Shown here in pieces: positions 15,984 through 24,942 of a stretch of DNA of 64,000 nt; position 1 is the first letter of the stretch, and each line of letters starts with the position of its first letter. The notes under the pieces are model-generated. The model was given only the letters and a program-made list of their open reading frames with translations. It did no database searches and had not been told where the DNA came from. Source of the DNA: Lientehia hominis (GTDB lineage: Bacteria; Bacillota; Clostridia; Lachnospirales; Lachnospiraceae); contig NZ_JAJNOR010000011.1 in assembly GCF_021044755.1 (NCBI RefSeq), positions 1 through 64,000 on the forward strand, written 5' to 3'. The position numbers and the translations under genes were made by a program.

Positions 15984-17330
15984 ATGAGAAAAAACAGGAT
16001 TGTGGTCACAATCGGCTGTATGTGCGCATCCGTGTTGATAGCGGGGACATCTTCCATAAATGCGGCGAATAAAGTAGAAATTGATTCTGCAGTGGCAGGT
16101 ATTTCCGTAGCAATGAATAATTTTTACGCCGGAACGGCAAATCCGGAGGTGGAGCTTAAGGATTATCTGAAGAATCCTGTCGAAGCGGCATCCGCCCCGA
16201 CGGTTCCGCAGACGGCGGCGGCTGAGACTGGGGCTCCTGAGACGGAAGCCCAGCCGGAGGAGGTTTCTCCTTATGCGAATATCGCCGTATCTCAGGTGGG
16301 TACGGATGAAGGATATGTGAATATCAGGACCGACGCCAACACAGACGCGGAGATTGTTGGAAAGATTTATAATAACTGTGCCGCTACCATTGAAGAGACG
16401 GTAGAACGGGAGGACGGTACCTGGTATAAAATCCAGTCCGGCAGTGTAGAAGGATACATAAAAGCAGATTATTTCGTGACCGGAGATGAGGCAGAGCAGG
16501 TAGCCATGAAGATTGGCAAGAGCTTCTGCGAAGTGTCCGAAGGCGGCCTGAGGCTCCGTTCGGAAGCGAATACCGACAGTGAAGTGATTGATACCTTGTG
16601 GCAGGGCGATACATATACCGTTGTTGATCAGGAAGAGGATTTTGTAAAGCTTTCCCTTGGACAGGATGATGATGGAAATTATATCACCGGTTATGTTGCA
16701 AAACAGTATGTAAATACATATGTAAAGTTTGATAAAGCAATTTCCCTGGAAGAAGAAAAAGCAAAGCTGGAAGAAGAAGCCAGACTTGCTGAAGAAGCCA
16801 GAAAAGCGGAGGAAGAGCTTAAGAAAGCAGAGACCGAAGCGCAGACGGAAAGGGAGACTGAGAAGAAGGATACCCAGAAAGCGACGGAAGCAGAGAAGAA
16901 GACTGAAGAAGAGACGACTAAGAAGGAGACAAAAGCTCCTGCGGCAGAGGCTCCTACAGAGGCGGTTTCCAACGCTACCAGAAGTGCAATCGTCGCATAC
17001 GCGAAGCAGTTTGTCGGCGGTCCTTATGTGTATGGCGGAAACAGCCTGACAGGCGGTACGGATTGCTCCGGTTTCACCAGAGGCGTATATTCTCATTTCG
17101 GTATCAGCCTTCCCAGAACATCTCGTTCTCAGGCCGGCGCAGGAAGACAGATTTCCGTTGGTGATCTGCAGCCTGGAGATTTGATTTTCTATGCAAACGG
17201 CGGAAGCATTTATCATGTGGCTATGTATATCGGTGGAGGCCAGATTATCCACGCGATCGATGAGCAGCATGGTATTGGAATCTCCGGTCTGAACACCGGC
17301 AGAGTGTATTGTGCAGTTTCAGTTCTGTAA
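15984..17330 (+). CDS. Secreted SH3-domain NlpC/P60 peptidoglycan hydrolase
   Basis: A 448-residue exported protein. Residues 1-28 form a signal peptide. Two bacterial SH3 repeats follow (about 93-170 and 170-255), each with a VNIR/LRLRS strand. A charged E/K/A-rich coiled linker (250-325) leads to an NlpC/P60 domain with Cys361 (TDCSGF), His411 (SIYHVAMY) and His423 (IIHAID). Such enzymes cut gamma-D-Glu-diamino acid bonds in wall peptides. It starts at ATG 15984 behind GGAGG, under two consensus promoters and WalR-type boxes. A paralogue with the same design lies at 43677. Confidence 0.93.
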   Translation: MRKNRIVVTIGCMCASVLIAGTSSINAANKVEIDSAVAGISVAMNNFYAGTANPEVELKDYLKNPVEAASAPTVPQTAAAETGAPETEAQPEEVSPYANIAVSQVGTDEGYVNIRTDANTDAEIVGKIYNNCAATIEETVEREDGTWYKIQSGSVEGYIKADYFVTGDEAEQVAMKIGKSFCEVSEGGLRLRSEANTDSEVIDTLWQGDTYTVVDQEEDFVKLSLGQDDDGNYITGYVAKQYVNTYVKFDKAISLEEEKAKLEEEARLAEEARKAEEELKKAETEAQTERETEKKDTQKATEAEKKTEEETTKKETKAPAAEAPTEAVSNATRSAIVAYAKQFVGGPYVYGGNSLTGGTDCSGFTRGVYSHFGISLPRTSRSQAGAGRQISVGDLQPGDLIFYANGGSIYHVAMYIGGGQIIHAIDEQHGIGISGLNTGRVYCAVSVL

Positions 17331-17341
17331 GTGATAGTTTG

Positions 17342-17373
17342 AGCGGTACAGTGAAAAGCTGTACCGCTTTTTA
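17342..17373 (+). terminator. Intrinsic terminator
   Basis: AGCGGTACAG - TGAAAAG - CTGTACCGCT, a perfect 10-bp stem followed by TTTT. Ends the wall-hydrolase gene. Confidence 0.9.
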
Positions 17374-17450
17374 TCTATGCAGAGATACGCATCTGTAGGC
17401 TGTGCCTTTAGCTCCGGAGAGATAAATAACATAGTATAAAGGAGAAAAAA

Positions 17451-18356
17451 ATGAAAAAGTTATACGGTGTAGTAGTTCCTATTGTAACACCTTTTACTCC
17501 CGAGGATGAGGTGGATGTTGAGGGATTAAAAAGACTGACGGATTTTTTGATTGATAAGGGAGTCCACTGTCTGTATCCAGCCGGAAGCACTGGCGAGATG
17601 CTTCTTATGAATGTAGAGGAGAGAAAAATCCTCGCTGAAACTGTTGTAAAACAAGCGGCGGGCCGGGTTCCTGTATTTATTCAGGCAGGAGCGATGAACC
17701 TGCGGGATACGCTGGAACTGGCGGCTCATGCTGTTTCTGTGGGAGCCGATGGAATTGCGATTGTGACACCTTCCTATTTTGGCCTCAGTGACGATGAGCT
17801 GTTTATTTATTATAAGACCATTGCCGACAGTGTTCCCGCAGATTGTTCCGTTTATATGTATGGGATTCCTCAGTGCTCTGTAAATGACATTACTCCCGAG
17901 CTGGCTGTCCGCGTTGCAGAAGCGTGTCCCAATGTGGTCGGCCTTAAATACAGTTTTAACGATATGATCCGCCTCCAGAAATTCATGGAAATCCGCGGTG
18001 GTGATTTTTCTGTATTCAGCGGCTGTGACAATATGTTTGCCATGACTGCCCTGGCGGGAGCCGATGGAATTGTGTCCGGAAACGCACAGGCGATTCCGGA
18101 ACATTATGTGGCGATTTGGAATGCCGTTAAGGAAGGGGACGCTAAGAAGGCGATGTCCCTTCAGTCCAGAACTAACATGCTGAATAATATTATGTGCCGC
18201 AATTTTGATAAAGCCAGATTTAAGGCGGTGCTGAAACATCGGGGTGTCCTGGAGTATGATTTCATGAGAGCGCCTCTCCAGCCCTTAGATACTGAAGAGG
18301 CGGAGAACATGAACAGACTGCTGGATGAGAAAGAATTTACAAAGGTTCTGATGTAA
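17451..18356 (+). CDS. DapA/NanA-family lyase or synthase
   Basis: A 301-residue TIM-barrel enzyme of the dihydrodipicolinate synthase/N-acetylneuraminate lyase family. GSTGE (residues ~45-49), YMYGIP with the catalytic Tyr, and GLKYS with the Schiff-base Lys near 165 are all present, so class I aldolase chemistry with pyruvate as donor or product is expected. It is monocistronic between two terminators, so it is unlikely to be lysine-pathway DapA. The nearby KDG/KDPG genes make a 2-keto-3-deoxy sugar acid lyase plausible, but this is inference. Confidence 0.85.
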   Translation: MKKLYGVVVPIVTPFTPEDEVDVEGLKRLTDFLIDKGVHCLYPAGSTGEMLLMNVEERKILAETVVKQAAGRVPVFIQAGAMNLRDTLELAAHAVSVGADGIAIVTPSYFGLSDDELFIYYKTIADSVPADCSVYMYGIPQCSVNDITPELAVRVAEACPNVVGLKYSFNDMIRLQKFMEIRGGDFSVFSGCDNMFAMTALAGADGIVSGNAQAIPEHYVAIWNAVKEGDAKKAMSLQSRTNMLNNIMCRNFDKARFKAVLKHRGVLEYDFMRAPLQPLDTEEAENMNRLLDEKEFTKVLM

Positions 18357-18366
18357 AGAAAGAATG

Positions 18367-18412
18367 ACGCCGAAGCGGGATTAAAATCTGCCATCCCTGC
18401 TTCGGCGTTTTA
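18367..18412 (+). terminator. Intrinsic terminator
   Basis: ACGCCGAAGC-GGGA pairs with TCCC-T-GCTTCGGCGT (14 bp with one bulged T), then TTTT. It may also help end the convergent membrane-protein gene at 18432. Confidence 0.88.
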
Positions 18413-18431
18413 TTGATATAGCATAAACTTA

Positions 18432-18827
18432 TTAAGAAGCGTTGCGGCGCCCCATTCTTATCAGACAAATCACGACGCCGATAAGGAGCCCGAAAACAAG
18501 CAGACTCAGTATAGTGCTCAGAGCGGACAAAAACGGATAGCTGATAAACTCAAGCCCCTTGACTGTGAAGTTCTGGATAATAGTGACGGAGCCGCCCTCG
18601 CCGGCACTCCGTGTAAACATTTGACTTTGAAGGGCACAGATGCCGAATTCAGAAAGGGCGATGAACCCACCCACGGTATAAAGAATACGCAGTGGCTTGT
18701 GTACCCTTGCCTGCTGTTCTTCGCTAAGGTTGCCGAAGCGGTACATCTGTCCTTTGCCTTTAAAGGCAATGTAAAACAAGTAAACGGCAATGACCAGCTG
18801 AAAGGAATCCAAAAATGCAGTAGACAT
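18432..18827 (-). CDS. Uncharacterised membrane protein, 131 residues
   Basis: I do not recognise a family. Three hydrophobic stretches are visible (about residues 5-25, 46-66 and 95-124). Between the first two lies a charged loop, KGKGQMYRFGNLSEEQQARV, and a soluble segment follows the second. AAAGGAGG stands 5 bases before the ATG, so it is probably expressed. It is convergent with the lyase gene and stands alone. Confidence 0.65.
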   Translation of the reverse strand: MSTAFLDSFQLVIAVYLFYIAFKGKGQMYRFGNLSEEQQARVHKPLRILYTVGGFIALSEFGICALQSQMFTRSAGEGGSVTIIQNFTVKGLEFISYPFLSALSTILSLLVFGLLIGVVICLIRMGRRNAS

Positions 18828-19125
18828 AAGGTACCTCCTTTTTTTCTATTTTATCTTCCAAGTCAGCCACCTGTCAACAGATAACCTGATTCCGGCAGCA
18901 TATTCAGAGGCACTGCCGGCCAGACAGATGGCTGTTCCGACGACGGTGCGGACAAAATCCCAGTCCGCGATCTTAAAATCTTTCATTCGATCAACTCTCG
19001 TAAACTGAATGGAAAGTTCACGAAACATATCCTTCTGAAACAGATAATGCCGATAGTGGATTGGCGCCATGAGAACAAAGGCATGGCCAGTCACCTCCCG
19101 AACTCCGCAGCCGTGCAGACGGCTG
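18828..19125. other. Intergenic stretch with two stem-loops
   Basis: No gene is supported here. CCGGCAG/CTGCCGG (18892-18919, 14-base loop) and CAGCCGT/ACGGCTG (19108-19125, loop GCAG) are the only clear structures. The second abuts the stop codon of the IclR gene but has no T tract on that strand. An 82-codon frame on the minus strand (18846-19094) starts at a GTG within a GGGAGGTG and shows no known motif. Confidence 0.5.
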
Positions 19126-19881
19126 TTATTGTTTTGTGTAGCCCATTCTTTGGGAAAGCTGGGAAGAAGCGTCCAGCATCGGTCCTAAGAGCTGCTGCAC
19201 CGGATGGGATTCAAAAAGGTTCCTTCCGGAGATGCTCATGGCAGCCATAACTGTCCCCGTATAATCGTATATGGGAACGGCAAGGCAGTCGGTAGTGATT
19301 ACATGTTCCCCGTGGTCAATGGCATATCCGTTTTTTCGAACTATCTGCACCGCCTTTTTGTAGTCGTCATAATTGGTAATGGTATTGGGAGTGAGAGGAG
19401 TATATTCAAGCTGCTTCGCGATATGCTCGAACTGCTCATCGGGAAGAAAAGCCATTAATACCTTGCCGAGGCCGGTACAATGAAGAGGTTCCCTTTTTCC
19501 GATTTGGGTATAGAGGCGCAGGTTATTGAACTGTTCGACTTTTTCCAGGTACATGACTTCGTTGCTTTCCAAAACCCCCAGGTAAGAAGTGGCCTCAAAG
19601 GTGGAAGCCAGTTCGTGCATGATCGGCATTGCCTCGGTTTTCAGAACAATCTTGTTCAGATAAACACTTGCAATTTCTACGAATTTGTAGCCAAGAGAAT
19701 AGATACTGGTTTCTTCATCTTTTTCCACATAGTGACGTTCGGTATAAGAAGAAAGGATCCGGTGAATCGTGCTTTTGGGAAGCCCGGTGGACATAGATAG
19801 TTCTGCGATGCTGAGGCCGTTTTCTGAGGTTGCCAGCAGTTCTATTAAGTCCAGGGCGCGGTTTAAAACCTGTACGCTCAT
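19126..19881 (-). CDS. IclR-family transcriptional regulator (KdgR-like role)
   Basis: A 251-residue IclR protein. The N-terminal winged helix-turn-helix covers residues 1-62, with the recognition region TGLPKSTIHRILSSY. The effector domain follows, with the conserved LHCTGLGKVLMAFLP and YAIDHGEHVITTDCLAVPI. IclR proteins bind small organic acids and often control adjacent divergent operons. The divergent operon here encodes a LIV-type importer, a KDPG/KHG aldolase and a KDG-like kinase, so control of 2-keto-3-deoxy acid use, as by KdgR, is the natural guess. Confidence 0.9.
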   Translation of the reverse strand: MSVQVLNRALDLIELLATSENGLSIAELSMSTGLPKSTIHRILSSYTERHYVEKDEETSIYSLGYKFVEIASVYLNKIVLKTEAMPIMHELASTFEATSYLGVLESNEVMYLEKVEQFNNLRLYTQIGKREPLHCTGLGKVLMAFLPDEQFEHIAKQLEYTPLTPNTITNYDDYKKAVQIVRKNGYAIDHGEHVITTDCLAVPIYDYTGTVMAAMSISGRNLFESHPVQQLLGPMLDASSQLSQRMGYTKQ

Positions 19882-20060
19882 CTGTTTATCAACTCCATTT
19901 TCATTTTATAAAAAAAGCAAAATCAATAAAATTATAGTACAAAACCAGTAAAAATTCAACAGGTTAGCCCGCAAAGATTCTTGAAAAGCCTGTCTAAATC
20001 TTGATAAAATAAAGAATTAACAAAAACATCAGGGAAAATTGTGCTTAATACACAAAACTA

Positions 20061-20110
20061 TGTCGACAATGTAAAAGATATTGACATTTTCAATAAACAA
20101 GGCTTATACT
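20061..20110 (+). promoter_or_regulatory. Promoter and candidate IclR operator of the second importer operon
   Basis: TTGACA (20081-20086), 18-base spacer, TATACT (20105-20110). A 17-bp palindrome TATTGA-N5-TCAATA (20079-20095) overlaps the -35, and TGTCGACA (20061-20068) lies just upstream. Both are candidate operators. The remaining ~180 bases toward the IclR gene are AT-rich with nothing else clear. Confidence 0.55.
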
Positions 20111-20192
20111 AAAGGCATAAAAAAGGAATGCCGTTTCATAATATGGAACATAAAGGCGTCTTTTGAGAAAATGGAAAAAAGGAGGAATTTGT

Positions 20193-21374
20193 ATGAGAAA
20201 AAGCATCTGTAAACGGTTTCTGGCATTATTTATGGTTCTTGCAATGGCCCTTGGTGTGACGGCCTGTGGGGGCAAGAAAGAAACAAGCGTCGGTGTGATC
20301 GGGGATACCATTAAGATTGGTGTTGTCTGCCCGATTTCCGGGAACTCTGCTCTTGCCGGTAAGTACATTACTCACGGTGTGGAGGTAGTCGAGGATGAAC
20401 TAGGGGGCAAGATTGAGATTGGCGGAAAGGAATACAATATTGAATTTATTTACATGGACAACGAAGCTTCCGAAGAAAAGACAACAAATGTATTTCAGAA
20501 GCTGATCGAAGAAGAAAAGGTTATTGCCATTGTTGGGCCGGATATGTCCAAATGTGCTCTGGCCGGAGGTCCTATCGCTCAGAAAGCAGGCTGCCCGGTC
20601 GTCACCACTTTTGCGACTAATACCGCGGTTACTGAGGTCGGTGATTATATTTTCCGCGCGTGCTTTATCGATCCTTTTCAAGGTAAAATGGCAGCCCAGT
20701 ATGTCTGGGATTCCGGATATAAGACAGCCTGTATCATGCTCAACAACGCAGATGCTTATCCGACCGGATTAACGGATGCTTTCATCGAGTCCTATGAGGC
20801 TCTTGGCGGTACGGTCGTAGCACAGGAAGAGTATTCCGGTTCTGATGTCAAGGATTACAATGTACAGCTCACAAAGCTTGCGGCTTCCGGTGCAGAGTGC
20901 TGTTTCTTCCCGAACCTTTTGGGTGAGCTCGGCCTCCAGATCCAGCAGGCACGAACAGCGGGCATTAATTGTCCTATCGTGTGCGGTGATTCTGCAGATA
21001 CTCCTGAGGTTGGTGAGGTTGCAGGCGCGGCAATTGAAGGGGTTGCATATGTATCAGCTTTTTCCGCAGAATCTACTTCAGATGCAGCAAAGACTTTTGT
21101 AGAAAAGTATACAGAAAAATTCAAAGACGAAACTCCAAATTCCAATGCAGAGCTGGCTTACGAGGCTACCCAGATGGTTATCTATGCATTGCAGAACGCT
21201 GAAGAGCTCTCTCGTGAGGGTGTTCGTGACGCATTGGCGGGTATTGAGGGACTGGAGCTTCCTTCCGGCAGTATGACGATGGCTGAGGACAGGAACCCCA
21301 TCAAAGGCGGTGTTGTTATGCAGTATGACGCCGACGGTGTTTCCCATTACGTATCTACCATTAATCCCGACTGA
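20193..21374 (+). CDS. LivK-type ABC transporter substrate-binding lipoprotein
   Basis: A 393-residue lipoprotein; the lipobox LGVTAC places the acylated residue at Cys25. The mature part is a Peripla_BP_6 domain that begins IKIGVVCPISGNSALAG, the usual first strand and ligand loop. Only a very short linker is present, unlike the long one in the paralogue at 1267. ATG 20193 is chosen behind GGAGG; ten in-frame codons upstream are not needed. Substrate is unknown; operon partners suggest a hydroxylated amino or sugar acid. Confidence 0.9.
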   Translation: MRKSICKRFLALFMVLAMALGVTACGGKKETSVGVIGDTIKIGVVCPISGNSALAGKYITHGVEVVEDELGGKIEIGGKEYNIEFIYMDNEASEEKTTNVFQKLIEEEKVIAIVGPDMSKCALAGGPIAQKAGCPVVTTFATNTAVTEVGDYIFRACFIDPFQGKMAAQYVWDSGYKTACIMLNNADAYPTGLTDAFIESYEALGGTVVAQEEYSGSDVKDYNVQLTKLAASGAECCFFPNLLGELGLQIQQARTAGINCPIVCGDSADTPEVGEVAGAAIEGVAYVSAFSAESTSDAAKTFVEKYTEKFKDETPNSNAELAYEATQMVIYALQNAEELSREGVRDALAGIEGLELPSGSMTMAEDRNPIKGGVVMQYDADGVSHYVSTINPD

Positions 21375-21411
21375 TGCGGAGGCTGGCGGTAATCAGTGAG
21401 ATGTGACCTGA

Positions 21412-21456
21412 AATGGAATGTTTCGGCGGCGAAGGACGCCGTCGGGACATTCCATT
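21412..21456 (+). other. Long stem-loop between binding protein and permease
   Basis: AATGGAATGT pairs with ACATTCCATT (10 bp), and CGGCG/CGCCG form an inner helix. No T tract follows. Position and likely role match the hairpin at 2575-2598 in the other LIV-type operon. Confidence 0.7.
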
Positions 21457-21502
21457 ATTAAGTAAGGTACATACTTCCCTTGACAGATAGGAGGAGTTTT
21501 TT

Positions 21503-22414
21503 GTGGCATATTTTTTTCAGTATTTAATTTATGGCCTGCAGCTGGGCAGCGTGTATGCGCTTCTGGCTCTGGGTTATACCATGGTATACGGTATCGTCGG
21601 TATGATCAACTTCGCCCATGGTGATTTCCTGATGATCGGCGCTCTGGGTACATACTTTATCGCGCGGGCCTTTGAAGGCTTCCAAGTCAACAGCGCCTTT
21701 CCGATGCTGATCGTCGGTATCATTATTATTGTTGCCATGGTGGGGACAGGGGCCATTGCTACCGGTGTGGAAGCCATTGCATACAGGCCGTTGAGAAACA
21801 AGCCCCGAATGATAGCTCTGATCACAGCTGTAGGCGTGTCGATGTTCCTTGAAAACTTTCCAAGGGCTCTGCCGTTCATCGGCCCTAACCCCAGGTCTTT
21901 TCCGACTCTGTTCCGGGGAAAGAGCCTTAACGTTTTCGGGGCGACTATTACGACGACTCAGATAATTATGATTCTTCTTGCCGTCATCACGATGCTGCTT
22001 CTTTATCTGGTGGTCAACAGGACTAAGATCGGCAGTCAGATGAGAGCAGTCAGCATGGATAAGGATGCTGCTTCTCTCATGGGGATTAATATTAATCGAG
22101 TGATCTCCATAACTTTTTTTATCGGCGGTGCTCTGGCTGCCGTGTCCGGAATCTGCTACGCGAGCGCATATCCACAGGTTGACGTATATATGGGCTCCTG
22201 GCTGGGAAATATGTCCTTCGTGTCTGCCGTGTTAGGCGGTATTGGGGATATCCGCGGCGCCATGCTGGGAGGTTTTATACTCGGCATTGCACAGATTTTC
22301 GCAACGGCAATCAACTCCACCTTCGGTTATGCCGTCGGTTTTATTATTCTGATCGTCATTCTATTGGTAAGGCCTGCCGGCATCATGGGCAAGCTGGTAG
22401 TTGAGAAGGTATAG
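21503..22414 (+). CDS. LivH-type ABC transporter permease
   Basis: A 303-residue permease with about eight helices. GYTMVYGIVGMINFAHGDF near residue 25 is the classic LivH signature, more canonical than in the permease at 2632. The ATPase-contact loop carries MRAVSMDKDAASLMGIN. The start is GTG 21503, 8 bases after TAGGAGGA. The LivM-type gene follows after 12 bases. Confidence 0.92.
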   Translation: MAYFFQYLIYGLQLGSVYALLALGYTMVYGIVGMINFAHGDFLMIGALGTYFIARAFEGFQVNSAFPMLIVGIIIIVAMVGTGAIATGVEAIAYRPLRNKPRMIALITAVGVSMFLENFPRALPFIGPNPRSFPTLFRGKSLNVFGATITTTQIIMILLAVITMLLLYLVVNRTKIGSQMRAVSMDKDAASLMGININRVISITFFIGGALAAVSGICYASAYPQVDVYMGSWLGNMSFVSAVLGGIGDIRGAMLGGFILGIAQIFATAINSTFGYAVGFIILIVILLVRPAGIMGKLVVEKV

Positions 22415-22426
22415 GAGGGGTATCGG

Positions 22427-23446
22427 ATGAATGTAAAAAGAGTAATTAAGACAATCTACCCCGCCGCGATCGTGGTGCTTATCTACGTTTTTGTGACGGT
22501 GCTCCGCTCCGTCGGAATCATGAACGGCTACTATAACCAGATACTGATGTTCGCAGGAATCAATATAATGATGACCGCCAGTCTGAATCTGGTAAATGGA
22601 TTTACAGGCCAGTTTTGTATTGGCCATGCAGGTTTTATGTCCCTGGGAGCATATGGTGCGGCTGTGATCACGACTATGGTGTTCGGTAACGTTGCGTCGC
22701 CTCCCCTTCAGATTCTTGTGTTTCTTCTGGGTCTTATCATGGGCGGTATTGTAGCGATGCTGGCAGGTGTGCTGATTGGTCTGCCTTCTTTGAAACTAAA
22801 AGGGGACTATCTGGCGATCGTTACTTTGGCTTTTGGCGAAATTGTGCGTGCTCTTCTCCGCCTTGTTAAGCCTATTGGAGGAGCCCGGGGCATGATCGGA
22901 ATTCCCGGCTATGCAAATCTGGGATGGATTCTGTTCTTCATGGCCCTGACCCTTTTCCTTTTTAGGAACCTGATCTACTCTCCCTATGGGCGGGCCTTTA
23001 TCTCCATTCGTGACAATGAGGTGGCGGCCGACGCTATGGGAATCAATACCACCAGGTATAAAATGACCGCTTTCTGTATCGCAGCTTTTGTGGCAGGTGT
23101 AGCCGGAGGACTTTATGCACATGTTATTACCTTTATTCAGCCGGATAACTTCAGCTTTACGAAGAGTGCTGATTTCCTGGTCTATCTGTACGCGGGCGGT
23201 TCCGGTTCTCTGACTGGATCTGTAGTGGGTGCAACGCTCTTGACAATACTTCCCGAGTTTCTGCGGTTTCTGTCCGACTGGCGTCTGGTGGTCTACGCAG
23301 TAATTTTAGTTATTGTCATGCTATACCGTTCCGAAGGCATCTGCGGAGGCTGGGAGCTGCCTTTTATGAAGATCAAAAGAAGCTCTCTCTATGAAGAGCC
23401 GGTGTTCGGAGGGAAGAAAACAGAAGGAAAGGGGGAACAGCCATGA
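22427..23446 (+). CDS. LivM-type ABC transporter permease
   Basis: A 339-residue permease. FTGQFCIGHAGFMSLGAYGA and the coupling loop FISIRDNEVAADAMGINTTRYK are present, with GSGSLTGSVVGA in the last third. The cytoplasmic tail of some 35 residues is basic and glycine-rich. Its stop overlaps the ATPase start by four bases (ATGA), which indicates translational coupling. Confidence 0.92.
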   Translation: MNVKRVIKTIYPAAIVVLIYVFVTVLRSVGIMNGYYNQILMFAGINIMMTASLNLVNGFTGQFCIGHAGFMSLGAYGAAVITTMVFGNVASPPLQILVFLLGLIMGGIVAMLAGVLIGLPSLKLKGDYLAIVTLAFGEIVRALLRLVKPIGGARGMIGIPGYANLGWILFFMALTLFLFRNLIYSPYGRAFISIRDNEVAADAMGINTTRYKMTAFCIAAFVAGVAGGLYAHVITFIQPDNFSFTKSADFLVYLYAGGSGSLTGSVVGATLLTILPEFLRFLSDWRLVVYAVILVIVMLYRSEGICGGWELPFMKIKRSSLYEEPVFGGKKTEGKGEQP

Positions 23447-24225
23447 GTTTACTGGAGGTAAAAGACCTTTCCATTATGTTCGGCGGTCTTTGTGCCGTAG
23501 ATAATTTTAACCTGTCTGTGGAGGAGGGTGAGCTGATTGCAGTAATAGGCCCCAACGGCGCGGGAAAAACTACGATTTTTAATATGCTGACAGGTATCTA
23601 TAAACCGACAAAGGGAACGATCGCGCTGGATGGGGAAGAAATTATAGGCCTGAAGCCATATCAGTTCGCGAGAAAGGGCATCGCCCGTACATTCCAAAAC
23701 ATCCGGCTTTTTTCCAATGCGACTGTGGCCGATAACGTCAAAGTGGCACATACCTTACATAATGATCAGAATCTGGCAAAATGCTTTTTGAGGACATCGT
23801 CCATGAAGAAGAGTGAGCGGGCTCTGGACCGGAAGGTCATGGAACTTCTGGAGAGAATGGGTTTGGCTGATAAAGCGGATTTTCTGGCAAAGAATCTTCC
23901 TTACGGTGACCAACGCCGCCTGGAGATTGCGCGTGCCCTTATGACGGAGCCAAAGATTCTGCTTCTTGACGAGCCTGTCGCAGGTATGATCACGTCGGAA
24001 CTGGAGGATATGGCGAGACTGGTGCCGCAGATTCGGGGAGATTTTGGAATTACGATCATTTTGATCGAGCATCATATGAACTTTGTAATGCCCATAGCAG
24101 ATAGGATCAAGGTTCTCGATTTCGGAAAAACTATCGCAGAAGGAACACCCGCTGAGGTACAGAATGACCCGAAGGTCATCGAGGCTTACCTGGGAGGAGG
24201 TTATGCAAAAAATGGCAATGCTTGA
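23443..24225 (+). CDS. LivG-type ABC transporter ATP-binding protein
   Basis: A 260-residue ATPase: Walker A GPNGAGKTT, signature LPYGDQRRLEIARAL, Walker B ILLLDEPVAGM, H-loop LIEHHMNFV. The signature's YGDQ in place of SGGQ is usual for LivG. The end YLGGGYAKNGNA overlaps the LivF start region. Confidence 0.92.
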   Translation: MSLLEVKDLSIMFGGLCAVDNFNLSVEEGELIAVIGPNGAGKTTIFNMLTGIYKPTKGTIALDGEEIIGLKPYQFARKGIARTFQNIRLFSNATVADNVKVAHTLHNDQNLAKCFLRTSSMKKSERALDRKVMELLERMGLADKADFLAKNLPYGDQRRLEIARALMTEPKILLLDEPVAGMITSELEDMARLVPQIRGDFGITIILIEHHMNFVMPIADRIKVLDFGKTIAEGTPAEVQNDPKVIEAYLGGGYAKNGNA

Positions 24226-24922
24226 AGTCAATGATTTACATGTGTCCTATGGGGCGATCAAGGCTGTTCAGGGAGTTTCTTTTAAGCTGGACAAAGGCGA
24301 GATCGTAGCTCTGATTGGATCCAACGGAGCGGGAAAATCCACGATTCTGCGTACGATCTCCGGACTGGAGAGGGCAAAAAGCGGCTCGATCCTGCTTGAG
24401 GGAACGGAACTCACGAAACTGAAAGCCCATAAGATCGTGGAACAGGGTATCGCCCATGTTCCCGAGGGGCGGCGTGTGTTTCCGGGCCTGACGGTCACAG
24501 AGAACTTAAGAATGGGCGCCAACTTAATAAAAAACAAGGCAGAGATTTCGGCGGAGATGGAAAAGATTTTTGATATTTTTCCGAGGTTAAAGGAAAGAGA
24601 AAAGCAGCAGGCGGGGACATTATCCGGAGGCGAACAGCAGATGCTGGCCTTGGGGCGCGCTCTGATGACGGAGGGAAAGCTTTTGATGCTGGATGAGCCT
24701 TCCATGGGTCTCGCGCCGATCATAGTCGAAGAGATTTTTGAAATCATTAAAAAAATCAACGCCGAGGGGACCAGCATTCTCTTGATCGAGCAGAATGCTT
24801 TCCTGGCGCTCAACACGGCTTCCCATGCGTATGTATTGGAAACAGGAAAAATAACAATGCAGGGTTCATCCCAGGAGCTTCTCAACGATGAGCGTGTGAA
24901 AGCAGCTTACCTGGGCGCATAA
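24203..24922 (+). CDS. LivF-type ABC transporter ATP-binding protein
   Basis: A 239-residue ATPase with Walker A GSNGAGKST, signature LSGGEQQMLALGRAL and Walker B LLMLDEPSMGLAPI. ATG 24203 is 5 bases after a GGAGG and fits best; ATG 24212 (11 bases after the second GGAGG) is a possible alternative, and the frame is open further upstream. The gene overlaps the LivG gene by about 23 bases. It completes the five-gene importer. Confidence 0.9.
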   Translation: MQKMAMLEVNDLHVSYGAIKAVQGVSFKLDKGEIVALIGSNGAGKSTILRTISGLERAKSGSILLEGTELTKLKAHKIVEQGIAHVPEGRRVFPGLTVTENLRMGANLIKNKAEISAEMEKIFDIFPRLKEREKQQAGTLSGGEQQMLALGRALMTEGKLLMLDEPSMGLAPIIVEEIFEIIKKINAEGTSILLIEQNAFLALNTASHAYVLETGKITMQGSSQELLNDERVKAAYLGA

Positions 24923-24942
24923 AAGACAGTGAGGAAAATATT

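Noticed and set aside
15924..17270. 448-codon open frame antisense to the SH3/NlpC-P60 gene
   Set aside because: Low-complexity leucine/arginine-rich product caused by the E/K-rich linker on the other strand; no ribosome site.
18846..19094. 82-codon minus-strand ORF with GTG start
   Set aside because: The GTG lies within its own supposed ribosome site, no family is recognised, and a hairpin interrupts the end of the frame.
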